This document shows, piece by piece, positions 9,008-21,000 of a stretch of 24,443 bases of DNA. The DNA is from Phoronis australis (Eukaryota; Phoronida; Phoronidae), in the NCBI GenBank assembly GCA_002633005.1, contig NMRA01000012.1:1392730-1417172 (forward strand), written 5' to 3'. How positions within the stretch are numbered: the stretch's first letter is position 1; every line of letters starts with the position of its first letter. A program made the translations under genes and the position numbers. A model generated the notes under the pieces. That model did no database searches. It worked only from the letters and a program-made list of their open reading frames with translations, and was not told the DNA's origin.

Positions 9008-12000
9008 GTAACCAAAGTATCTTAGTATCTTACAGTGGTCTGTGTTAAATGATTTGCTAGATTGCCACTCGTGAAGTTGCAACTTTAATTAACAGTGAGT
9101 TTGTTTTGAGAGGAAAGATTGCATTTTAAGTAGGTGAATACTGAATGCATATAGTTACATATTTTACTAATACCATGGTGAGATTGAAAGTTAGGATACA
9201 TGTATAGATACATAGCTGTCAGCATGCCACCATACAAATAAATAAATGCCCAAAATATACTGTAAATTATAAATCACAACACACACACACACACAAACCC
9301 ACACGCACAGAATTTTGACTGAGCCAAGAAGAAGGCTTGAAAGTTAATAAATTAAATGATTATGAATGAAATTCAATTAACAATCAAACATATGAACAAG
9401 TGAAGCAATGATCTTAATAGTTTTCGTCATATTCGTCTACAGTACATGTTTTTTATAAAAACAAGTGAATCCTTGCATGCTATGAGTTTTTTTGTTGGTT
9501 GTGATCATAAATGGGTGGTATACAACAATTGTTTGCAAGTATCAAATGGGATGTTTGAGACATTTTTGTGAGCTAAATTTCCCTAAAAACACTGGAGCCG
9601 ATATTCGACGGTAGATAGTATAGTCAAAGAGAATCTTTTCTTTATATTGCGAAAGAAATGTGATGTTTCTGATAATATTTCTTCTTGGTTGATATTTTTG
9701 TGAAAAGTTACAACAGTAAAAGTATTGAGGTAGTTGAATATTCAAGATTTTGTGATAAAACTTAAGCAAAACATTCTGAACGTATTTTAAAAAAGTGACG
9801 TTTTTAAACATTTGCATCTGGCAGAACAACGGCGACTTGAAAACCTGTTGCATGTCTTGGTTTTGCAATAACATTAATTAAAAATCCTTAGGTAGATACC
9901 ATACTTTTCTTAAATATATATTTCAACCGATGTATTATTTAATGTTATGTTGCCAAATGGATATTATGCCATTTGTTTTTATTTGTTATCCTAGTAACTT
10001 GCTTTGAGGTATCTAAATAAGTTCCCAAGGACATACTATCCACCTTTTTATGTCTTGAATTTATTTTAATCTTAACAAGGTTTATGTTGTATTCTTGCAA
10101 TAGGCAATATTATTGTGTTCTTGGTTTTTGTTGTCAAAAGGATGAGGGAGAGTTTGTGTACAATCGGTCCGACGGTCAGTTATAGATTTGCTTAGAATTA
10201 TCATTTATAATGAAGTATTGTTGTGAAGATCCTTGGTAAAGTTCAAGAATGCTGGGTGGGGGCTTTTGTATAGGAAGGGTAAGTGAGGACCTGCCTCCAA
10301 CTTGGGTGGGTAAGTTTTAATTCTCAGGTATCGTGTTGGGAGAGTGATAACTGTCTTGGTGTTGTAAGCGGTGCCAGCTTTGTGCAGAGAGCGCAGTCTC
10401 AAGCAATAATGAAAATGTTGGTTCTTCAGGCGCTCCAAATCTTTGCTTGGTAACAGTGCGTTAATACGTGACAAGTTGGCTTGGTACTACTGCAAATCAT
10501 TTAGTGCACAGAGCAAGCAAAAACAAACTATTGGTTTTTCTAAAGCCCAGAAATCACCCAGTCTGAATAGGGATCACGTTGTGGCCAGTTATAAAACTAA
10601 GTGGAATAAATCATTTACATCTGTCTTCTAGCATGGATGCCTACCGCACAGCTCACGACAGGGGTGCGAAGACCATGCTACTTCAGAAACGGAGACGGAA
10701 ATTAGCTGAGCTATTGCAGAGCGAGAAAGACCAGTATGAGGTAGAGTTGAAAGTTCAAAGTTTTGGTCATAATGTGTCAGGCAACTGGGAAAGAAGTATG
10801 CCCAATTGTTCTTATTGTTAGTCTGTAAAAATTCTTTGACGTGGCACACGTTGCGGCTGAAAATGGAATTATTTAACCATCTGTCGAATACACTATAGTA
10901 TAAAAGGTGCTTGTCTTAAGTAAAACGTGTTCCCACTGAGTATGTAACGTATGGCAGTGTAGAAGTTCAAGGCTTGTTTTGTCTATTGTCATACGCCCCC
11001 TGGTCTTATGAAGATGCTCGTATTTTGAATTTTATTGGCAAACAATTCATTAAGTGTAGTTTGTGACGGTGGTCATTCAGCTTGAATGTGAATTATGGTC
11101 ACACTTACATCAGTAGGAGTGTTTTGCTCTCGCAAAAATGTACCAACGCCCTCTCAAACCTGTGCCTTCAGCCGTCTTCACTACAACTGGACTGTCTTAT
11201 GACCTTAAACAGAATTTGCCCTGGGTGTTGTTTTCAAAACATTGTGTTGGTGAGATTGTTTTGTTTAAATTACGGTAATTCTTCACTTATTTAAGGCACA
11301 ATAATGCGGAAACACAATTACATGTTAATTTATTTATCAAAATTATTAAAAAGTCAACTTAGGGCTGTTCCAGTAAAATCCATGTGGGAGGGGGGGGNCT
11401 TGGTACTACTGCAAATCATTTAGTGCACAGAGCAAGCAAAAACAAACTATTGGTTTTTCTAAAGCCCAGAAATCACCCAGTCTGAATAGGGATCACGTTG
11501 TGGCCAATTATAAAACTAAGTGGAATAAATCATTTACATCTGTCTTCTAGCATGGATGCCTACCGCACAGCTCACGACAGGGGTGCGAAGACCATGCTAC
11601 TTCAGAAACGGAGACGGAAATTAGCTGAGCTACTGCAGAGCGAGAAAGACCAGTATGAGGTAGAGTTGAAAGTTCAAAGTTTTTGTCATAATGTGTCAGG
11701 CAACTGGGAAAGAAGTATGCCCAATTGTTCTTATTGTTAGTCAGTAAAAATTCTTTGACGTGGCACACGTTGCGGCTGAAAATGGAATTATTTAACCATC
11801 TGTCGAATACACTATAGTATAAAAGGTGCTTGTCTTAAGTAAAACGTGTTCCTACTGAGTATGTAACGTATGGCAGTGTAGAAGTTCAAGGCCTGTTTTG
11901 TCTATTGTCATACGCCCCCTGGTCTTATGAAGATGCTCGTATTTTGAATTTTTATTGGCAAACAATTCATTAAGTGTAGTTTGTGACGGTGGTCATTCAG

Positions 12001-15000
12001 CTTGAATGTGAATTATGGTCACACTTACATCAGTAGGAGTGTTTTGCTCTCGCAAAAATGTACCGACGCCCTCACAAACCTGTGCCTTCAGCCGTCTTCG
12101 CTACAACTGGACTGTCTTATGACCTTAAACAGAATTTGCCCTGGGTGTTGTTTTCAAAACATTGTGTTGGTGAGATTGTTTTGTTTAAATTACGGTAATT
12201 CTTCACTTATTTAAGGCACAATAATGCCGAAACACAATTACATGTTAATTTATTTATCAAAATTATTAAAAAGTCAACTTAATGAAAATTGTGCATGATT
12301 ATTAACATAGTTTTTAATGTGCAGACATCATAACTCAACGTATGGTAAATTTTGTAACACAGGCAGTTTGTCTCAAAATTTCACGTTTTTGATGTGATGT
12401 GATGTTTCTACTTCTTAAATATACCGAAACCTCCATCTGGTTACGATCTCTGTATGAAAGGACTTTACCTGAACTTGTAAAGGTGTTGAGAAAATTATTT
12501 GCTGTCCTTTTCAGGCAGAGTTGAGGGGGTACTCAAGAGATAACTACTCACGTATGGACGAGATGAAAGAGAGAGCTGACTCTCTTAAGTCAGCCAGGGA
12601 GGAGGAGAGAAAAATGGTAATTAGTGGTCAGTCGTATTAAATGCATTTGTCGTGCTTTAAATTCCATATCCGTTATAGTCATTTAACAGGGTCCCGCATT
12701 TTGAAAACCAGTTTTCTCCTGTAAATAAGGGGCTTCTATGTGGTTCTCAAATCTGGGACCCCTTTAAGTGTCTATTGTTGCACATCCACTCCGGAATAAG
12801 CCCATCCACTAACTTTTACCTCATTCCCAAGTGCAACCCAGCCACTCTAGTACAACCCTTCTCTTCATGTCTCTCAATCTGCGTCCCATCAACCCCTGTG
12901 AGATTTTCAAACGATTCGCACTAAATGTTAATGAAGGAATGAAATAAATTTTAGTTCTTCCCATTTCAACTTGGTCTTGCGCACCAAAATTAGAAATTGG
13001 GTCAAGCAAAAGACAATTATTTGTGCTCTGACAATGCTAAAGAGTTATATGTGTTTCCTATTACTGTTGTTTAACGATTTGCAGAACTAACACCAGGGCC
13101 TGAGACCACTTATCTTAAGTCGTGACTTGGCTTAAAGTTTGACCAGTCATATTGCGTAAAATGAAAGTTTCTTTGAAGTACCCCAAAGGATCAGTTGATA
13201 TTTTATTCTAATCTTGTGCAAAGTTTGGAGGCGTTGTGTACAAGAAATATGACTAGCTGGATACGTTTCCATGGATATAGTATTATCAGATTGTGGTTAT
13301 CCAGCTCAACCGAAACAACTGAAAGGAGTGCATTTGCTACCTTTTTTCAGATTGCTGAGGAAAAGTTATATGAACACTTTAGGAAAAATAATCCCGACAT
13401 ACGCCAACTGGAGCGTCAGCAACACAAAGATCATGTGATTGGAGAGTGGAGTGGACAGGTAGACGACAAACAACAGGTATGGCGTTAGCGTCCTTCACAA
13501 CTGGAGGCGTATTTTGTAAGCGAGTTTCTTGTGATCGATCAACTGAGTTGCAAATATGTGCAATTTTGAACGTTTTGACCGACTTGAATTTTATTTATTT
13601 CTATATGAATTTCGAGTTTGATTGTAATGATTGAACAAGTAGTGGAACACAGATGGGGTCTCGAGTCATATGCAGCCCTTTGTCCTTGCTGACTTAGCTT
13701 TTAGTGTTGAAAATCGTGGTCTTTTTATACTGTACGTCAACAATTACCACGGCCATGTTTACTTATTTGTGTTCAGAAAAGTTTCTTCAAATTAGAACAC
13801 AATATGGCGGAACAGTAAAAGTTATTAATTTTGTCAAAATTTACAGGAGTAAATAAGAATACAATTTTACATCATCATTTGAAAATTTATTTAATATAAA
13901 GTATGACTGTCATCAACAAATGCATGATGAAACTTTGAACATTTTAAATGGCCATTATTGTTGTGTGAATTTGAGGAAACTTTACTATAAAGTTATGCAA
14001 TTCTTCTCTACAAAGAACAAAACAATTGATCCTTGTTTACTCTGCAGTTTTGGGTTTGATTGACATCATTTTTGTGTCAAATGATACTAAATGGGGAAAT
14101 TAGGTCATCACCCAAAAAGTTTAAATATTAAGTTACGACCATGTGATTACACTTTATTACGCCACTAAACTTTTGATTGAACAACTGACCATAATGTAAC
14201 TGCACCCCACAATCACTTTAGTTGCTATTTTGTGCCTGAATTCTCAAATTTCTATCCAAAATCAACCTAGTACTTTGTCCCATTCAATTTACAGAATCGT
14301 CGCCCGTGACATTTTCCTTGATTTTTTGCATGAATTCAATACAATACAGAAATATTGCACTTTTCAAAGTTAAAACTTTATTCTAAATGGCTGCGTGATT
14401 GTCATTTAGAAATTTGGTTTAATTTTTCACAGGAAAGTCAATACACTGTCTTTTTCTGTGTCATTGTACTGGTATGTAAACACTTGATGGAACAGGGCGA
14501 TTCTGCTATTTTGCGATGTTTTGAAAAAAATTGTCTTCTCTGCAACGAAAACATCATGTAAATTGTATTATTTGCAAATAATAATCACAGTCCTGAAAAT
14601 ATTCATCACACCTTCCAAAACTCAACACTCTCTAAGATTTTGTGTCATTTCAGTATTTCCAAGTTAAAATTCTCGACCAAGCGGTCATTATGGCAAACTT
14701 TGTGGTGTTTGAGGTAAAGGAAAATGTCGTTGTAGAGGCTGGAATCTGCACGTAGGGAGAAAGAGAAATACGATCGAGAGCTGGAAGAGCGGAGGTTAGA
14801 GGCGTTGGAGGAGGACAGAAGGAAAGAAGAGTACAAACTTGAAGAAGAGAAAAAGATGAAAAGAAATTTGTTGGACCAGATGGAGGAGCTGAAAGACAGA
14901 GAGAGTGAGGTGGGGTTATTGTGCACTGCAAGACTAAGGTTATCCGACAAAATACCATTTCCTCGGCTAATTCTGTTAAAGTGCTTAAAATAACCAATTT

Positions 15001-18000
15001 CATATCAAAACACTAAAAAACAACCCCACCAGTCAACCAGCTGTCAAATTAGAACACCCGCAAACACTATCTAATGATATGTCAATTAGCTGATCTCGAA
15101 TTACAAGCACTTATTGGTCAGTACATGCTACACAGAATTGGGACAACCAATCGCAGCATAAGTCATTCTTTATTGTGTTAAGTGTGACAAATCGTCTGAT
15201 ATTGCTGCCTGTTTTCCCTTTGTTTATGGTATAATAAACATAATGACGAGGCGTTGCAATTGTGGTTGTTGTTGTGGCAACTCAATATTTGAGGATACTG
15301 TGACTCTTTCCACTTTCTTGCGGGACATCAGAGAAGCGTTGATATGGCACAAGTTTATACAAAAAAAAACTAGTGTGTTGGTGGACATGATACACTGGCG
15401 CTGGGTACATTAATATTTATACATCTCACTCATGTCATGGAGCTAAAAACTTCTTTCGCATTTCTTCTATTTTTCTAGTTTTTTGGGATCTTGAATTCGC
15501 GTTTGTGATATGTAGTGCTTTAAAGGAAGGTTTAATGATTCTGATGATGTAGTTAGTCACTTGTCTGCCTTGGAATGTCCTCACCAGTTTCTAAGACCCA
15601 TAAAATGTCAATCCTCTCACCTTTTCACAAGCTGTTACACTGATGCTCCTAGTATCCATTTACAGGCAGACATGCTGAAACAGCAGCAAGATGAGCTGCT
15701 AAAGGAACAGTGGAGGCTGGAGAGTTTGGAGGAAGAGAGGAGGAAGATGGAAGAGGCACACCAAAAGCAGGAGTTGGGGTGAGTTGGGTTTGGCTGTGTT
15801 GTGGTGGGGGAAAATGAGTGGTGACTAGATAGATAGTATGAAGGAAGAGGGAAGATACACACCAGAAGCAGGAGCTGGGGTGAGTTGGGTTTGGTTGTGT
15901 TGAGGTGGGGCTGAGTTGAGTGGAGATGGGGGGTTTGGAGGAGGGGAGGAAGAGAGAGGATACATGAAGAGGAGCATTGGAAGCAGGAACTTGGATGAGT
16001 TAGGGTGTGGGTGGAGTTCAATTGGAGGTGTAGTGGTGAGGGTAGAGGAGAGGAGGGGGGGCGAGTCTATTAAGACTGGAGTGAGAAACAAAGGGTGGAT
16101 ATGGAGGAGTTTCAGAAATTGGATCTGAAGTGAGGTTTGTTGTAGATTCAGTTTGATTATTATTACTCACCTTAGTCTTTCAGGCGAAACACTTGAGACA
16201 TGAGCAACACTACTTGTTTATTGTAGTTCATGTTATCTCTAGGATATGATATTATGTCATTCAAGCTATGAGTCATAATTTGTTTATTTCAGCCGTGTTC
16301 TCCTAAGGCAGCATAAACACAAGCTGAGGCAGAAAGCACAGAGGATACAAAAGGAACTGGTATGTGTCCCTGCCAGAGAACACAGGCACAATGGTGTTTA
16401 GGGTCTTTGCAATTTTTAATTTAGAAAAGCTTTGAATGTTCTGGGTCCTCGGTCTAATCTTTGTACTTGAAATCGAAATGAAAATTACTTTCGCCATTTT
16501 CTATTGTTCTTTTGTGTGAACTCATGGTACGCATCTATTTTTCTATGCTTGAGTACATGATGACTAATGTGTGTAATCCTAGTTTGTGGACACAATGGCT
16601 AAAAGTTTGAGTCTGACCTTGAAGTTTCGAGTTTATACTCAAAATCTCTAGCTTTTATTGTAGTTTGTTGCTCAGATCTAGGGGTCATCAAGTGCAAACT
16701 TGAACCAGAAACACGTATGCATAAAACATAATTCACTCATGGCAAGTGTGGAATAATTAGAGCTTATCTTGAGTTCTCATAATAGTAGAGCGGAAAAAGC
16801 CAAAAATATGAGTTGGATTTTGAGTTGTTTCCAACCTGCATTTAACAAATAAAAGCATTCCCACCTAGATGTTTTCCAATGACTTAAATCAATAGTAATT
16901 TATTATTAGAGATTGTGTGCGTTTCATTATATATGTTTTACAGTTTTAGTAATATGATTTAAGTCAACGCAACGCCAAGAAACTGCCAGGCTTTTCAAAC
17001 ACTTATTAACCCATAGCGTTACATAGTTCTAAACATGTTTGTGAATTACAATACCCTAAAGGCACTTTGCTCTCAGAATTTGCCCTGAAATATCTTTGCC
17101 GAAAGGTGAAATCAGCTTATGGAAAAGTCTCACAAATTGGGTTGTTTCTTACATTTTGACCATATTCAATTCAGCGTATCCGTTCCTCGTGATTGTGATG
17201 TCAGTGTTGATACGTATGGAAATTTGATGTAAAATGTATTGTTGAAACTTTCCAGTACTTTGTGTGTGTACCCTATAGGAGCTTGATCGGCAGATTCTGG
17301 AATCTCTCATGGAAGCTGAGAAAGACACTCAGGCAGTGCAGACGGCCAGAAAGGAAAAAGCACGCGCTGATGCAGCCTGGATGAAACAAGTGAGTGTGGG
17401 GAGAGGCTGGTTAGTAGGCACGTCGTGAACTGCATTCTCCTCTTCTGTGGAGTTGGAAAAATGTATTGAATGACTGAACGATTTTTCAAAATGCCAGAGA
17501 GGCACTCCTAGGCGTATTTACAGGGAAGAACAATACATTGGTCCTACAGCGCTGATGTTTGCCCTCTTTTGTCAGCATTGCTACTCAAAATGCAATAATA
17601 CAAGTTTGCCTTTATTACAGTGATGAGTTGCATTACAATTAGAATGTGATATAGTGACTATACCACATTTCTGCTTGTTGAGAAGCAGGACATCAGGTGC
17701 TTAACACATGTGTTGCATTGTGGGTAAAGCAATATGTGTTCAATGGTAGTAGTCACATTGGTTGTGATCTTGGGATTTGTGCACATAATCTCCATGTTAA
17801 GTACTAGAGGAAACAAGATCTGTATAATGTTTGGTCTGAAAAGCTCAATCAAACAGTACCATACCAGCTGCTCGTGATTACAACCTAGTTTCAATCAAGC
17901 ACAGTCAAATTTTCAGACACAAAAGGACATTTAAACTAGCATCGAAGCATTTTGGGGTTTAAACTTATTACTGCGCTCATCTGGTTGTTGCCAAATGAGA

Positions 18001-21000
18001 CAACAACTTAAGTCACAGGCAATACATACATATGAAGTGTTACCTTGAGTCACTAATGGTCTTGGTGTTCTCTTTGTAATGGAAACGGAATCCAGTCGCA
18101 GTAAGGAATGTTATCGCTTTCATGATTGTAAAATGCAGGCCTAATTTGTTCTTAGCCAAAAAAGATGGGAAATGCAGCACTATGAGATCATAGGAATTGG
18201 AAGTCTCCACTGCCACATTGTAAAATGATATGAATAAGATAATAGACAAGAGAATAATGAGCTTAAGCACCGTCACACTTACCATACCACCATTCATCTC
18301 TTTAGTTGACTTTTAAAGATTCCTTGAAATGATTCCAAGCGACATTATAAATTTTTAGCTTTTATTAAAAGCTACTGGAGCAATTATTGTTTTGAATATG
18401 GGAATCTTGTTTCTTGGGAAAGACTGCCCACCCTAAACTACACCTCTCATGGGAGGTACTAATTTTGGAAGGCAAGTTGCGAAATCAAGTTTGAATGAGA
18501 AATCACTGTTTCATACTTGCATTTAATGTTTCCTTTAAGAAATTTTTGTTCCATTTAAAATAAATTACTAAACTAGAAATTTGGTTGCTTCAACCAGGAA
18601 ATTGAAAGAGGAGGCCGCGCAAGAATTAACAGCTGGTCGTGTTTTCTGGTGATCAAGATGACACCTGTAATGAGTGCTTGTGTTTTCAGGTGATTGAAGA
18701 TCAACTGAAGTTAGAGAAAGCTCGAGAAGCAGAACTGGACATGTTGTATCAGTGAGTATCAGTTGTCTTTCATTATGTGACATTCTTTCAAGACGACCGT
18801 ATGTCTATGCACTAGGGTATGTGACCAGGAGCTTGTTCTGTGTCCCTGTAGTCAGGAGATCGAGTGGTGCTATGTCTTGGCGTGTGGAATGCTGGTCGTG
18901 AGTATTTACATTCCATTTATTACCATACACTTTGATTAACCATCCATTCACTTCATTGGTGTCTGTGCTGCTTACATAAGCCAGTGAGGTTGGTGATTTC
19001 TAAGCTGCTTGGACCACTGCAAGATTGGCAGGGCGTAAGGACAAGCATCCCTTAAAGGGACATTACCTTTTTTGTGTTTACACAAAAAATTCGAAATCAT
19101 AAAAGGGACTGATTAACTCCGAAAAATTGGTGGCAATTTATTTTTGCCATAGCAGCATTCTACCAAAAAGAATTAAGATATCTCCAGCAATAGATTTCAA
19201 GTGGCCCAATTTTGCCAGAAGGTTTGGCCAGCTGTGTCAAAAGCAGTATCTTTTTGACAACCGTCTGTTTTTGCATTGCCATGAATGATTGGTTTGGGCA
19301 TGGTAATCATCTTGTTTTGTAGCTTAGAAAAGTCAGAAGCACATTTTGAGTGTTTGAATGACCTAGTTTATAAACCACGTTTCCAAAAGTGAGTAAAAAA
19401 GACATTTTCTGTAAACAATTCCTGTGTAGTTTGTTAAAAGTAGGTCGAGTTCTGGTTGCTTGTATATTTGGTTAACCATCTGCATTCCGCTGTCTTGCAG
19501 GGACGAAGCAGCTCGAGTATGGCAGAGGAGGGAGGCGGAGTGGTCGCGGGAACGGCAGGCACGGGAGAAACTGATGAAAGAGGTGAGCTTTGGTGGACAG
19601 CAAGATAGCTGGGGGTTCTGGGATTGAGGGACGTCATCAGTAGAGGTTGAGAATGGTGGAATAATCTACTGTAATCTCTTGGAAAACATCTGTTTTGTTG
19701 AAAAATTGTTAAATTCTGTTGTATCCTACTCTTCTTATAAACCTTATTTTTTGTAGAAAAATGCTTAAATTAGAGGTTGCATTTATTGCATCATTTTTCG
19801 AAAAGGATCAGATTAAATGTCTCTGGCCAAATGAAATCCTTATCAATGAAAGATTTCTCTCTGATGAGAAGCTATTAGCCTCAACTAATGTAAAACTCGC
19901 TTAGGTTTTACATGCAAAAGTGGTATTTTCACTCAGACAAAGTTTTGCGATCCAGTTATTCCAGTGTACCCACTGTAACCTTCAGATCAAACTTTCACCT
20001 GACTTGGATGAAATCTCGCAGTCCCGTTGGATCCAGCTTGTTCAGGTTTTGCTGTATGTCTTTTAACCTTCATGGAAGATAATGGTCTGTGACCCTTGTG
20101 GACAGACAACATTTCCAAATATTTTGGAAAATTTGTGTTATAAGAGAATACACCATCAAATGTTCAATTTCATCGCGAAAGTGGTTGGTGTTGAAAAATT
20201 GAAACAACCACTGGCACTGATTGGCACAACACTGATAGATGTGGTATACGCTTACTTTTTACTTGATCACAAAGAATTGTATCTGTCATTCTCCTTGCAT
20301 ATTTTTATTAATGAACAATTTTCTAATGATTTGATTAATTATGGAGAATGACACAGAAAAATAGATTGAGCATATCACCACTTTCTTCAGTGCCATTTGT
20401 TATCACTTATTATTTGTTGAAACATTAATGATTTTTCTCACCAGGTGCTGGAAGGTCGACAGCACCAAATTGAGGACAGAATAGAGTCTGTGCGGAGGCA
20501 ACAGGAGGAGTCGTTAGAACGTCGTGAGGAACTCTTGCGTGAGATGGAGGTCGCACAGCAGTTGACAAAACGGGAGGTGGCCGAGACAGAACGCCAGAAA
20601 GAGGAGCGTAAACGGGAGCTGGAGTCACAGATGACTACGCGACGAGAACAACATGAGCGACAGAAGTTAGGAGAGGAACTTGAGAGAGAGGCTGAAAAGA
20701 AGGCAGAGGAAGACTACGAGGAGCTGTTAAGGCAGGAGGCACAGAGACTGAACATCAGGGGGTTTCAGCAGGGGGTAAGTAGGGATCAGCATGGCTGACG
20801 ATTGGTCAATAAAGGGGGTAATTGGAGGGGGCAAGTAGGGCCCAGTACGAAGTGATAGGAGTATTAGGACAAGTAAGGGATGTGTAAATGTCAGCAGAGG
20901 GTGAGCCATGAAGGGTCTGCAGGGGTTAGTAGGGGACAGCAAGTTGTAGGAAGACTTGAGGTTAACAGTAAGGAATTAAGAAAGAGAACTGACAGAGGAA

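Noticed and set aside
9542-9874. Minus-strand 110-codon frame in TCHP intron 1
   Set aside because: AT-driven composition, no recognisable domain and no splice or promoter support.
10205-10474. Minus-strand 89-codon frame just before the duplication
   Set aside because: It might be a transposon remnant, but no catalytic motif or second copy is visible in the window.
14645-15003. Minus-strand open frames of 101 and 117 codons
   Set aside because: They are Ser/Leu-rich shadows of the purine-rich coiled-coil exon 5 on the plus strand.
15635-16091. Minus-strand open frames of 128 and 88 codons, rich in Pro, Ser and Thr
   Set aside because: They are the complement of G/A-rich exon 6 and its tandem copies; low complexity and no conserved motif.
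18040-18297. Minus-strand 85-codon frame with a hydrophobic N terminus
   Set aside because: It overlaps a dispersed repeat whose other copy at 21911-22212 does not keep the frame.
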